Shown here piece by piece: positions 26,037 to 34,647 of a stretch of DNA of 64,000 bases. Within the stretch, counting starts at the first letter, position 1. Every line of letters starts with the position of its first letter. This DNA is from Micavibrio sp. UBA7689 (lineage in GTDB: Bacteria; Pseudomonadota; Alphaproteobacteria; Micavibrionales; Micavibrionaceae). A program made the translations under genes and the position numbers. The notes beneath the pieces are model-generated. The model did not search any database, was not told the DNA's origin, and was given only the letters and a program-made list of their open reading frames with translations. The stretch is taken from contig DLGR01000045.1 in assembly GCA_002482805.1 (NCBI GenBank), positions 142,383 to 206,382 on the forward strand. The letters are read 5' to 3'.

Positions 26037-26417
26037 ATGACGAAATTGAAACAAAAAATGATGGCAGGCGGCGCAGCCGTATTTATCGGCATGACGGCCG
26101 GTGTGGAATCCGCTTCTGCTAACAACTTCGGTAACATCGTAACGAACATCGAATCTTCTATCAGCACGGTTCCGGGTCTTATCACCGGCGTATCGTACAT
26201 GATGGGTATCGTTCTCGGCGTTCTCGGCGTGTTGAAAATTAAAGACCACGTTGAAAACCCCGGTCAAACGCCGCTGCAACAAGGCGCGATCCGTTTGGCA
26301 GCTGGCGGCGGTTTGTTCGCTCTGCCGATCGTATACGAAGCCATGTTCACCACGATTGGTTCGGGTGCAGGCGTATCCGTACCGACGGTTGGCGCTATCA
26401 CGATGGGCGTCGAATAA
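26037..26417 (+). CDS. IcmD/DotP-like (TraQ/TraR-like) small membrane protein
   Basis: Small exported or inner-membrane protein, 126 residues. The signal-like segment MMAGGAAVFIGMTAGVESASA is followed by NIVTNIESSISTVPGLITGV, one hydrophobic helix (SYMMGIVLGVLGVLKI), the loop KDHVENPGQTPLQ, and a second helix LAAGGGLFALPIVYEAMF. This helix-K/HxxNPxQxP-helix plan is that of IcmD. The strongest ribosome site of the locus and its own promoter region suggest high copy number, as for a pilin-like subunit; that is inference. A homologous module occurs three times in the gene ending at 32704. Confidence 0.75.
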   Translation: MTKLKQKMMAGGAAVFIGMTAGVESASANNFGNIVTNIESSISTVPGLITGVSYMMGIVLGVLGVLKIKDHVENPGQTPLQQGAIRLAAGGGLFALPIVYEAMFTTIGSGAGVSVPTVGAITMGVE

Positions 26418-26430
26418 TATAGAAGGCTAA

Positions 26431-27120
26431 ATGGCTTATCTGCCAATAACACTGGGCATTGTCCGATCTTCGGGCAATGCCCAAATTGCCGAAAAGGCGG
26501 CGGCGGAATTACAAAAGCTGCGCCCCAAGATACTTGAACGCGATAAACACACCTGTCGCTTCTGCGGCTTCCAATCCCAAAAATATCAAGAATTAACCCA
26601 TATCAACGGCAATCTCGATGATGTGCGTGAAGACAATCTCGCGACGTCCTGTATCTATTGCCAGCAATGTTTTGATCTCGAAAAAACCAGCGTCATGAAC
26701 TCGGGTGTGATGATCTGGCTGCCTGAAATAGGGCAGGCGGAATTGAACCACATGGCGCGCGCGCTATACGTGGCGCGCATTTCTCAAGGCACCATGGCCG
26801 ATGCGGCAAGGGCCGCGATCGATGCGCTCATGGCGCGACGTGAGGATGTGCGGGCAAGGCTGGCAACGGATGATCCGTTCTTTCTGGCTACCGTCATGCG
26901 CGACTTTTTAGGTCCCAAACATTATCAGGCGCGCAAGGAAAAACTCGAAGGCGTGCGCCTTTTGCCGCTGGATCGCCGCAATATCAGCGAGGGCGAATTG
27001 AAATTCAACCAGTTCCCGCAGATTCTGGCTTATTGGCGTTCGAAGGATGGCCCCTTCGCTCTATATCCGCCCGCCCAGTGGAAAACTATTTATGCAAAAA
27101 TGAAAACGCAGGCTGCTTAA
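26431..27120 (+). CDS. dotN: DotN/IcmJ (TraT-like) zinc-binding component
   Basis: Cytoplasmic protein of 229 residues, with the HNH-like zinc site of DotN: ERDKHTCRFCGFQSQKYQEL (Cys 42 and 45) and LATSCIYCQQCFDLEK (Cys 74 and 77, with Cys 80). The following conserved block is GVMIWLPEIGQAELNHMARA. In Legionella, DotN is part of the DotL coupling complex that selects effectors. The zinc fold is structural there and not a nuclease. The gene follows the icmD-like gene after 13 bases and precedes dotO. DotL and DotM, its expected partners, are not in the window. Confidence 0.9.
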   Translation: MAYLPITLGIVRSSGNAQIAEKAAAELQKLRPKILERDKHTCRFCGFQSQKYQELTHINGNLDDVREDNLATSCIYCQQCFDLEKTSVMNSGVMIWLPEIGQAELNHMARALYVARISQGTMADAARAAIDALMARREDVRARLATDDPFFLATVMRDFLGPKHYQARKEKLEGVRLLPLDRRNISEGELKFNQFPQILAYWRSKDGPFALYPPAQWKTIYAKMKTQAA

Positions 27121-27186
27121 GCTCCCTCACTTCGTTTTGCTGCGCCGATTTATCCCTTAAAAACGAAAGCTTAGTCCAAATTTCCT

Positions 27187-27205
27187 CTATGTTCCCAAGA
27201 CATAG
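27187..27205 (+). other. small inverted repeat upstream of dotO
   Basis: CTATGT-TCCCAAG-ACATAG, overlapping the sequence TAGTATACTA, in the 145-base gap before dotO. It may be an operator or a weak hairpin. Nothing else is recognisable in this gap. Confidence 0.25.
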
Positions 27206-27265
27206 TATACTACCCTTTATCCTGTAATATTTTTGCAAGAACACCCCGAAGAATATTAAGCTCTC

Positions 27266-30259
27266 ATGCGCCTTTTAGACAAGTTACTGGCCCCGTTTCA
27301 GATCGCTATGAAAGCGTCGCTGGAGACTTTCATCCGCTTGGAAACAGCGGATGATGAGGTGACCCTCGTATCTTCCGACGGCTCGATGGTTACGTATCTG
27401 AAAGTGGACGGCTCGCGCCAGATCATAGGCGAAGAGGAATATAACTTCTTGATCGAAGGCGCGACCATCAAAATCGGCGCGCGCTTCGACCGTGTCGGCC
27501 ACGCCATGCAGGTTTATTTCGTGCGTGATCCTGCACGCATCACACGCCATCTCGAAGATCTGATCAGACCTTCACGCGTTTCCACCGAAGCGATGGAAAT
27601 GGACATGAAGGATATTTTCGATGAACGCGTGCGCCACCTGTCACGCTTCCTCTCTTACGAAGAATGCTATTTCGTTTTGTGGACAAGACCTTCGATCCTC
27701 ACCAAGAGTGAACTCAAACGCGCGGCGTCCGATGCGCGCGGTAAAAAATGGGTATCGGCGGGCCATGCGCAGAACCCGCTGGCCACTATCGAAGCGTTGC
27801 GCACGCGCCACCGCTCTTACATCGCGGGTGTAATGTCTTCTCTGGATGAACTCGGCATCCGCGCCGAAGTGATGCAGGTGCAAGACGCACTGCGCGCCGT
27901 TAAAAACAATTTGTATCCTACCAAAGCGCACGAAAACTGGCGCGCCTGTTTGCCGGGCGATGTTATTCCGCCGCGCGCGCCGATGTCGAAAACCGACATG
28001 TCGGATATTATCTGGCCGTCCTTGCGCCAACAGCTCGCATTGGCTGACAGCTATGTGTTGAACGAAACCCTCGTGCGTATCGGGGATCTGGTCTGGGGCG
28101 GTGCGGACATCACGCTGGCGCCTATGGACCCGTCACCGTTCCCGATGCTTTTGAATCGTTTGTTCGAATCCAAAGTTCCGTACCGCATTTCGTTTTTGAT
28201 CGAAGGCGGCGGCGTGTATGCGACATCCTTGCGTTCATCCGTTGCGACGTTGATGGGCGTGACCAATCCGCTCAACAAACAAATCAAATTCTCGCTCGAA
28301 GGTTTGCAGCGTCTATCGCGCAAAGAACCCGTTGTGCGCGTGCGCATTTCCATGGCGACATGGGCACCGCGCGACAATTTGCGCCTTCTGCAGGATCGTT
28401 TGTCCAACCTTATTCAGGCTGTGGAATCGTGGGGCTATTGTCAGGTCTCGGAATTCTCCGGCGATCCGCTGGACTGCGTGATGTCTTCAGCCATGGGTAT
28501 CCATTGCGCGGGCACGGCACCGGCCGCTATCGCGCCCATGTTCGAAATCATGAAACTGATGCCGTGGCAGCGCCCAAGCTCGCCGTTCGCCGCAGGTTCG
28601 ATGCTGTTCAGAACGCCGGACGGTAAAGTCTGGCCCTATCAAACAGGTTCCAACGTCACCACCACATGGTTCGATCTGATCTTCGCGCAACCGGGCGCGG
28701 GTAAATCCGTTCTCTTGAACTCCACCAACATGGCGACGTGTCTGTCGGGCGGTCTTTCGCAATTGCCCTATATTGCGATGATCGATATCGGACCGTCTTC
28801 GTCGGGGATGATCTCGATGATCCGCGAAGCGCTCCCCGAAAACAAAAAACATCAGGCCGCCGCGCACCGTTTGCAGATGACGCAGGCTTATTCGGTCAAC
28901 CCTTTTGACACGCAACTCGGCTGTCGTTATCCGATGATCGACGAAAGATCATATCTTGTCGAACTCTTGACACTGCTTGCAACTTCCGCAGGGCAGGATC
29001 GTCCTTATGACGGTATGCAACAGCTCTGCGGCCTTGTGGTCGATGAAATGTTCCGCTGGCGCGACGATACTGCTGCCAACGCCGAACCGCGCCCTTATCT
29101 GCCGCGCCTTGATTCTGAAGTGGACGAGGCAATTGCCAAACACAATCTGCATTTGCCGACCGATCCTTACTGGTGGGATATCGTGGATCGCATGTTCGAT
29201 ATCGGCGAAATCAACGTCGCCCAATCCGCGCAACGTCACGCATCGCCGACCTTATCGGATGCCATCGTCGCCTCCCGTCGCCCGCAGATCAGATCATTGT
29301 TGGAACAAACGGGTATCGGGACGACATCCGAAACCGTTATCAACGCGTTCGAGCGTATGATCACATCGGCCATTCGCGAATTCCCGATTTTGTCGGGCAT
29401 CACGCGCTTTGATGTTTCGGGCGCGCGCGTTTGCGCATTGGACTTGATGGACGTATCGCCGCAAGGGGATGAAAGCTCCGATCGCCAAACATCGATCATG
29501 TACATGCTGGCGCGTCACGTGCTGGTCCGCGCATGGTGGGTCGGTATGGAAATGATCGAACACATGCCGGAGAAGTACAAACTTTATCATGAGCTCCGCA
29601 TCCAGAACATCATCGAGACGCCGAAGCGTTTATGCTACGACGAATTCCACAGAACATCGCGGTCGCGCTCCGTGCGCGCGCAGATCGTCCGCGACGTGCG
29701 TGAAGGCCGTAAGCGCGGCGTCCAAATCGCACTGGCTTCCCAGTTGCTGGACGACTTCGACGACGACATGGTCGATCTTGCCACAGGTGTTTGGGTTTTG
29801 GGCGCGGCCATTTCCGATCAGGCCGTGGACAATATCCGCGAGCGTTTCGGCCTGTCGCAAACCGCGCGTAACATCATCCGTTACAAACTGACCGGTCCAC
29901 GTGCCGGCGGCGCGCCCGCACTCCTCGTGCTTGGTACGACCGAAGGAAAATTCGAACAACACTTGCTCAACACGCTGGGGCCGATCGAATTGTGGGCGCT
30001 GTCCACATCTTCCGAAGACGTCGCTATTCGCGGCCGCCTCTATCAAAAACTTGGCGCGGCGCGTGCCCGCCAGATGCTGGCCGCCAACTTTCCGGGCGGT
30101 TCCGCACGCGGTGAAATCAAACGCCGCGTTCTGATGCTTTCCGAAAAAGGCGAAGTGCGCTCCGCCGCAGTAAGTCAGGTTATCGAAGACATCGTAGCCG
30201 AACTCATTGCCGCAAGCGTCAGCAGGCTGGATAAGAACCCCGACAGCGAAGCGGCGTAA
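27266..30259 (+). CDS. dotO: DotO/IcmB (TraU-like) type IVB secretion ATPase
   Basis: Large cytoplasmic ATPase of the VirB4-like class, 997 residues, close to Legionella DotO (about 1,009). The N-terminal half has SVATLMGVTNPLNKQIKFSL. The motor domain has Walker A FAQPGAGKSVLL near residue 474, then PYIAMIDIGPSSSGMI. An arginine-rich stretch RLCYDEFHRTSRSRSVRAQI and the segment GVQIALASQLLDDFDDDMVD hold the Walker B-like and later motifs. DotO docks DotB to the machine in Legionella. It is preceded by a 145-base gap and followed by an unknown membrane protein four bases later. Confidence 0.93.
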   Translation: MRLLDKLLAPFQIAMKASLETFIRLETADDEVTLVSSDGSMVTYLKVDGSRQIIGEEEYNFLIEGATIKIGARFDRVGHAMQVYFVRDPARITRHLEDLIRPSRVSTEAMEMDMKDIFDERVRHLSRFLSYEECYFVLWTRPSILTKSELKRAASDARGKKWVSAGHAQNPLATIEALRTRHRSYIAGVMSSLDELGIRAEVMQVQDALRAVKNNLYPTKAHENWRACLPGDVIPPRAPMSKTDMSDIIWPSLRQQLALADSYVLNETLVRIGDLVWGGADITLAPMDPSPFPMLLNRLFESKVPYRISFLIEGGGVYATSLRSSVATLMGVTNPLNKQIKFSLEGLQRLSRKEPVVRVRISMATWAPRDNLRLLQDRLSNLIQAVESWGYCQVSEFSGDPLDCVMSSAMGIHCAGTAPAAIAPMFEIMKLMPWQRPSSPFAAGSMLFRTPDGKVWPYQTGSNVTTTWFDLIFAQPGAGKSVLLNSTNMATCLSGGLSQLPYIAMIDIGPSSSGMISMIREALPENKKHQAAAHRLQMTQAYSVNPFDTQLGCRYPMIDERSYLVELLTLLATSAGQDRPYDGMQQLCGLVVDEMFRWRDDTAANAEPRPYLPRLDSEVDEAIAKHNLHLPTDPYWWDIVDRMFDIGEINVAQSAQRHASPTLSDAIVASRRPQIRSLLEQTGIGTTSETVINAFERMITSAIREFPILSGITRFDVSGARVCALDLMDVSPQGDESSDRQTSIMYMLARHVLVRAWWVGMEMIEHMPEKYKLYHELRIQNIIETPKRLCYDEFHRTSRSRSVRAQIVRDVREGRKRGVQIALASQLLDDFDDDMVDLATGVWVLGAAISDQAVDNIRERFGLSQTARNIIRYKLTGPRAGGAPALLVLGTTEGKFEQHLLNTLGPIELWALSTSSEDVAIRGRLYQKLGAARARQMLAANFPGGSARGEIKRRVLMLSEKGEVRSAAVSQVIEDIVAELIAASVSRLDKNPDSEAA

Positions 30260-30262
30260 GCC

Positions 30263-30916
30263 ATGGATGAAAAACCTAGCGCAAAAAAAATGGGTGTCAG
30301 CGGCGGCAAGCCAAGCCTGCCCATCGAGGCGCCGCAAATAGACGAAGTCGATTTAAGCGCTGTCGAAAACGATATTCCTCCCGAAAAACCCCTATATGAT
30401 GATGCGCCGGAACAATACAGGGGCGATGTTTCCATCGATGAAATCCTGTCCGAACAAGCCGAAGTTGATCCTGTAGCGGCGGCCAAAAAGAAAAAACAAA
30501 ATAAAATCGTTGCCGGCGGTGTGGCCGCAGGCGTTGCCGTCATGATCCTGTTGTTTATGATGGCGGGCGGCGGAAAACCCGGCCCGCAAACCTATGGGCT
30601 CTGTTCCGTATGGCTGGAAATGAACACGCCCTATCCGCACACGCTGAAATACACCGGCATCGAAGGTTCCGCCACGGCCATCCGCATTTACTTCAACCAT
30701 ATCGACCCGTTCGGCGAACAAAAGAACGAAATGGTCGAATGCACTTTCGCGCCCGATGAAAAGCAAGGCATGAAGGTCATCAAGATTCAAAGAAACCGCC
30801 GCGCCATCGACGTGGAAGAGGTGCGCAAATTCAACAGGCTTTTGCCTGTGGTCGCAAAAACGGAAATGAATTTGATCATGCCGCCGGATTGGAAAAATCC
30901 GCTTATCAAAGAATAA
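30263..30916 (+). CDS. unknown single-pass membrane protein cotranscribed with dotO
   Basis: Unrecognised protein of 217 residues. An acidic cytoplasmic N-terminus (1-70) and a Lys-rich patch (KKKKQNK) are followed by one transmembrane helix (GGVAAGVAVMILLFMMAGGG, about 79-98). The periplasmic domain of about 115 residues includes YGLCSVWLEMNTPYPHTLKY and a second Cys in MVECTFAP. The layout resembles DotF and DotI (disordered N-terminus, one helix, periplasmic domain), so it is probably a further inner-membrane part of the same apparatus in the position of IncI traV. No family match is claimed. Confidence 0.65.
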   Translation: MDEKPSAKKMGVSGGKPSLPIEAPQIDEVDLSAVENDIPPEKPLYDDAPEQYRGDVSIDEILSEQAEVDPVAAAKKKKQNKIVAGGVAAGVAVMILLFMMAGGGKPGPQTYGLCSVWLEMNTPYPHTLKYTGIEGSATAIRIYFNHIDPFGEQKNEMVECTFAPDEKQGMKVIKIQRNRRAIDVEEVRKFNRLLPVVAKTEMNLIMPPDWKNPLIKE

Positions 30917-30919
30917 GAA

Positions 30920-32158
30920 TTATTTTTTCTGGCCGCGCAGGGTGGGTATCTGACCGCCTTCGCCCATGGCCTGTTTCATAAAGAAACGCCGTGCTGGGCC
31001 GATTTTCTGAACCATCTTTAAGCCCGCAATCCGCAACGCGCGCAACGATTTTGAATCGTTGGAAAACAGTTTGTTCAGAATGTCGGTTGCACCTGCCATC
31101 GCCATATTGTCAGCGCGTCGGCGTGATACATAGGCCATCAGAATATCGTCCCCGCCCAAATCTTGGCCGCTCGATTTGGCCTCGATCAAAAGCTCCGATA
31201 ACACCGCGATATCGCGCAGGCCTATATTCAATCCTTGCCCCGCGATCGGGTGAATGCCGTGCGCGGCGTCGGCCACCAAAGCCATACGGGGTGCGGTGTA
31301 GCTTTGCGCGTGGATAAGGCCGAGCGGATAGCAAAAACGCTTTCCCGTTGCTTTTACGGCGCCGTAGGAAGTAGGAAAGCGTTCGTTCAGTGCCGCATTG
31401 AACACATCTTCATCCCAATACAGCGCCGATGCATCTTCTTTGCCGTGTTCCGTCCAGACCAGTGCCGAGCGGTGCCCGCCTTTGTCATCATCCATCATCG
31501 GGAGAATGGCAAAGGGGCCAGCGCCTCTGAAATCTTCCACCGCCGTATTGTTGTGCGGCTTTTCATGGCCGATGACGCATACAAGGGCGCGTTGGTTGTA
31601 ATCCCATCCGCGGGTGGCAATGCCCATTTGTGTGCGGGTAAAAGAATTGCGCCCGTCCGCACCGATCACAAGTTTGGAATGTATTTCGAGTCCATCTCCC
31701 AAAAATGTTTTGACGATATCCTTGCCTTGTTCGAATCCCGTGACTTTGGATGGCGCGATGTGCTGGATATTTTTTAAGGATGCGATGCGCTCATACAATG
31801 ATTTGCGCAAGAGCCTGTTTTCCACGATCCATCCGAACGCTTCGGCATCTGTATCGCCACGCAAAAATTCGAGAAGGACAGGCGATCCCGATTCCGTGAT
31901 TTTTATATCCTTGATCGGGCAGGCTTGCGCCTTTAATGAATTCCACGCACCTGCCGCATCTATAATTCGTCTTGAACCATAGGATATGGCCGTGGTGCGC
32001 CCGTCGAAATCATGGCCCATCGTTCTTGAAGGATCGTCCTGATCGATGCACACGGCCGTAACGCCGCCCGCGCCCAAAAGAGCCGCCATGGTGCATCCCG
32101 CGGGGCCGCCGCCCACTATGGTAACATCGGTCATAATCGCTTTTTGTTTTGCTGCCAT
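30920..32158 (-). CDS. UbiH/UbiF-family FAD-dependent hydroxylase (ubiquinone biosynthesis)
   Basis: Flavin monooxygenase of about 412 residues that probably hydroxylates the ring of the ubiquinone precursor. FAD-binding motif VTIVGGGPAGCTMAALLGAG at the start, the GADGRNSFTR motif mid-protein, and VADAAHGIHPIAGQGLNIGL (third FAD motif) near the C-terminus. The ATG at 32158 has AAAGGA about 10 bases upstream. The ATG at 32134 (MTDVTIVGGG) fits family N-termini slightly better. Which ring position it hydroxylates (UbiH, UbiF or UbiL role) cannot be told. It is convergent with the dotO unit and divergent from the P-II gene. Confidence 0.88.
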   Translation of the reverse strand: MAAKQKAIMTDVTIVGGGPAGCTMAALLGAGGVTAVCIDQDDPSRTMGHDFDGRTTAISYGSRRIIDAAGAWNSLKAQACPIKDIKITESGSPVLLEFLRGDTDAEAFGWIVENRLLRKSLYERIASLKNIQHIAPSKVTGFEQGKDIVKTFLGDGLEIHSKLVIGADGRNSFTRTQMGIATRGWDYNQRALVCVIGHEKPHNNTAVEDFRGAGPFAILPMMDDDKGGHRSALVWTEHGKEDASALYWDEDVFNAALNERFPTSYGAVKATGKRFCYPLGLIHAQSYTAPRMALVADAAHGIHPIAGQGLNIGLRDIAVLSELLIEAKSSGQDLGGDDILMAYVSRRRADNMAMAGATDILNKLFSNDSKSLRALRIAGLKMVQKIGPARRFFMKQAMGEGGQIPTLRGQKK

Positions 32159-32244
32159 GCGCACCGGCATCCTTTACAAGGCAATATATAAGTTGATAAT
32201 TGTATAGACCCGAACGGGGTGTGAAACAATAAGGAACACTTTTC

Positions 32245-32583
32245 ATGAAAATGGTAATGGCGGTTATCAAACCCTTCAAACTGGACGATGTCCGTGAGGC
32301 CTTGACGGCTTTGGGCGTCGAAGGGCTGACGGTCACGGAAGTCAAAGGATTCGGCCGCCAGAAAGGCCAGACGGAAATTTACCGCGGCGCGGAATATTCG
32401 GTGAACTTTCTGCCGAAAGTAAAAGTTGAAGTGGCCATATCCGACAAGCTTGTAAAACCTGTCATAGAAGCCATCAAGAACGCCGCCGGCACGGGCCGCA
32501 TCGGTGACGGTAAAATCTTTGTCTATGATCTTTCCACCGCCGTGCGCATCCGCACCGGCGAAGAGGGAAATGATGCTTTATAG
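32245..32583 (+). CDS. P-II nitrogen regulatory protein (GlnB/GlnK)
   Basis: Trimeric signal protein that reports nitrogen, carbon and energy status, 112 residues. MKMVMAVIKPFKLDDVREAL is the P-II start. The T-loop GRQKGQTEIYRGAEYSVNFL carries the uridylylation Tyr (51, in EYSVNF), and the C-terminal signature GRIGDGKIFVYDLSTAVRIR is complete. It is unusual in standing alone: GlnB is often beside glnA and GlnK beside amtB, and neither gene is here, so GlnB and GlnK cannot be separated from context. Confidence 0.95.
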   Translation: MKMVMAVIKPFKLDDVREALTALGVEGLTVTEVKGFGRQKGQTEIYRGAEYSVNFLPKVKVEVAISDKLVKPVIEAIKNAAGTGRIGDGKIFVYDLSTAVRIRTGEEGNDAL

Positions 32584-32587
32584 GAAC

Positions 32588-32634
32588 TTGTCATCGTCTC
32601 GACGCTAGCGCAGCGCGGATGATGACGATGACAA
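32588..32634. repeat. long hairpin after the P-II gene
   Basis: Perfect 11-bp inverted arms TTGTCATCGTC / GACGATGACAA around a 25-base loop that itself contains CGCTAGCG. It begins five bases after the P-II stop. There is no T-tract, so it may protect the mRNA 3' end or be a dispersed palindromic element. Confidence 0.55.
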
Positions 32635-32650
32635 AATAAGGATAAAAAAA

Positions 32651-32674
32651 GGGGCCGATATTTCTATCGGCCCT
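32651..32674 (-). terminator. bidirectional terminator between the P-II gene and the three-module membrane gene
   Basis: GGGCCGATA / TATCGGCCC arms (9 bp) around TTTC. The minus strand continues into a run of seven T, and the plus strand into TTAGGTTTTC. It serves the leftward gene ending at 32704 and probably also the P-II transcript. Confidence 0.8.
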
Positions 32675-32703
32675 TAGGTTTTCTTACCAGGGAGGTAAAA
32701 AAT

Positions 32704-33696
32704 CTATTGGAATATAATCCCGTATTGCGTGATACCGAGCGTGTTCTGGACTGCCATGACCACGCTGCCGAGGTTCAGAGCCAAGACCCCGCCTATCAGA
32801 TGTGTGATGGCCGCCATCATGGACGCGTTACCGCTGCCCTCCGATACGCCGCGGATGATAAAGATGCCGCGGATGATACTGACCCATCCGATGATGATAC
32901 CGAATGCGATGATAGAGGAAATGACCGCGTGAACATGTCCCACGGTATCGCCCAGACCGTCCGCATATTGCAGAGTGCCGTTCGTTTTAAATGTGCCGTC
33001 GAGGAACATTGTTTCCGTCAGGTGGGAGCTGAGCGTGTTGAGCGAGAACAAGCAAGCCGCCATCAGGAATGTCATGATGGTGCCGATACCGGCGGGGCCG
33101 CGCGGGCCTTCCTGCTCGGACTTCAAAAGGCGTGAGATACCGATCAGCATAAGCATGATACCTGCCACGTAACCGAACGATGCAAAGATAAGCTGCAATG
33201 GGGCGAAGATATCTTGCATCATCGCGACCAGCATTCCGTCCAGACCGAGGCCATCGCCTACATCGCCGTTCATGCCGGTGTCGGCATAACCGGAAGCTTC
33301 GTTATTCGTGATGGTATTTTCGAAAATCTCGCGCAAATAGCCAAGCGCGAAAAGCGCACCGCCTGCTGCAAAACGTTTCATAGAATCGGAAAGAGGAACG
33401 TTGTTCGGGCTTTCAACGTGGTTCTTCAATTTGACGATACCCGTAACACCGAGCAAAAGACCGAACGCATAGGCTCCGCCTTGCATAACGGCGATCAGAT
33501 TGTCCGCCGTGCCTTCACGCAAACAGTTGATGATACCACCCATCGTGTCCGCGCCGCAGTCTGCGCCCATATCTCCGCCGCCGGCTGCGGCGGCGGGAGG
33601 TTCACCGTTCACAGCAAACGCTACACCACCCCACGGCGCATAGGCCACGAGTGCGGCGAACAAGAACAACATAAAATTCTTACTTTTTTGAACCAT
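32704..33696 (-). CDS. multi-pass membrane protein with three IcmD/IcmC-like modules
   Basis: Exported or inner-membrane protein of 330 residues. Signal peptide 1-28 (MLFLFAALVAYAPWGGVAFA). Three similar modules follow at about 66-129 (GAYAFGLLLGVTGIVKLKNH...FAAGGALFALGYLREIFENT), 165-229 (FGYVAGIMLMLIGISRLLKS...FLMAACLFSLNTL) and 258-321 (IIAFGIIIGWVSIIRGIFII...LIGGVLALNLG...VQNTL). Module 1 is clearly related to the small protein encoded at 26037 (shared K-x-HVE-x-P and AAGG-LFAL). It is therefore likely a type IVB secretion component of the IcmC/DotE-IcmD/DotP group, here fused or triplicated. A TTG nine bases upstream is an alternative start. Confidence 0.7.
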   Translation of the reverse strand: MVQKSKNFMLFLFAALVAYAPWGGVAFAVNGEPPAAAAGGGDMGADCGADTMGGIINCLREGTADNLIAVMQGGAYAFGLLLGVTGIVKLKNHVESPNNVPLSDSMKRFAAGGALFALGYLREIFENTITNNEASGYADTGMNGDVGDGLGLDGMLVAMMQDIFAPLQLIFASFGYVAGIMLMLIGISRLLKSEQEGPRGPAGIGTIMTFLMAACLFSLNTLSSHLTETMFLDGTFKTNGTLQYADGLGDTVGHVHAVISSIIAFGIIIGWVSIIRGIFIIRGVSEGSGNASMMAAITHLIGGVLALNLGSVVMAVQNTLGITQYGIIFQ

Positions 33697-33819
33697 AGAC
33701 CCCAAGCCTTCAGCTATATACTAAAAGTATATCATAGTGGCATGTCGGAATGAAAATTTGGCTAATGCCCCCTAAAGGGCGGTAGAAGCAGGAAAATTTA
33801 CTCTTTATTTACCAAAATT

Positions 33820-34440
33820 TTAGGCTACGGGCGCATCGACCTTCACGGCCAGATCGGTGGCGATCGGCTGGTCGTCGAGCATCCGGATCATGCCGCCCGG
33901 TTCGACGGCGAAATTCGCTATAAACAGGGCGTTCGAATAATAGACCACGGCGTCGCACAGGAAATGGCCTTCGGCGTTCTTGCCCTCGTATGATGCGGGG
34001 CGGATCGTGCCTTCGATGACAGATTTCGTGCGGTCGTCGAGATTCTTGGGAATATAGGGATCATCGGATGCTTCCGCTATCAGGAACGGGCCTTCGTCTC
34101 CGCGCACATAGAAACAGAAGAAGCGTAAATATTCGAGTACATTGTCATCCGTAATCTTGACGGGCGCTTTCGCGTTGCATTCATGGATGGGCGGGGAAGA
34201 GCCATTGAGCCAGTACAGCTTGCCTTGGTCGCTCAGGTAATAGATGTAGAGGTTCGAAGGGGACCATGCGGGGTCCTTGATGCGGATCATGACAACGTTG
34301 TCGTAAAAGGGCAGCATGCGGTATTCGACCTTGGTCGAGGCAGGGTTGACCTTATGCTTGCCGCCGATCGGGTTGACCTGTTCCAGAAATCCGGCCAGTT
34401 CGTCGCCCGTTACGGGGATCCAGTTAGTGTCCTGATACAT
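33820..34440 (-). CDS. unknown soluble protein
   Basis: Unrecognised protein of 206 residues with no signal peptide or membrane segment. It looks like a single alpha/beta or beta-rich domain (YRMLPFYDNVVMIRIKDPAW, LYIYYLSDQGKLYWLNGSSP, FLCDAVVYYSNALFIANFAV). Two cysteines are present in HECNA and FFCFYV. It lies between the three-module membrane gene and rpmH, both of which it does not overlap. Its stop is 124 bases beyond the start of the leftward membrane gene, so the two may share a transcript and the protein could be a cytoplasmic factor for that system. No function is claimed. Confidence 0.65.
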   Translation of the reverse strand: MYQDTNWIPVTGDELAGFLEQVNPIGGKHKVNPASTKVEYRMLPFYDNVVMIRIKDPAWSPSNLYIYYLSDQGKLYWLNGSSPPIHECNAKAPVKITDDNVLEYLRFFCFYVRGDEGPFLIAEASDDPYIPKNLDDRTKSVIEGTIRPASYEGKNAEGHFLCDAVVYYSNALFIANFAVEPGGMIRMLDDQPIATDLAVKVDAPVA

Positions 34441-34573
34441 ACGTCTTCGAATTCCTAGTAAAAGGGCCCCGGGGAGGGGCGTTGTCGGCCTCTATCATAG
34501 CACAGGTAAGTACCTGAAAATCAAGCGCGTCTATGGATAATATGAGGGGCGGAGGCCTGAATCGCAAGAAAAA

Positions 34574-34602
34574 TTGACAATGAGAGGCCCTTGGGTTAAA
34601 AC
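34574..34602 (+). promoter_or_regulatory. candidate promoter of the rpmH-rnpA operon
   Basis: TTGACA (34574-34579), a 17-base spacer and TAAAAC (34597-34602), giving a leader of about 38 bases before the rpmH ATG. The perfect -35 box is fitting for a ribosomal protein gene. Confidence 0.55.
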
Positions 34603-34647
34603 AGCCTCCGAAATTCAAGAAATATAGAAAAAACCAAGGATTTACCG

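Noticed and set aside
26431..27120. HNH homing endonuclease or restriction enzyme
   Set aside because: Although the Cys pairs resemble HNH zinc sites, the sequence after them and the place between icmD-like and dotO genes match DotN/IcmJ, and the catalytic His-Asn-His set is not seen.
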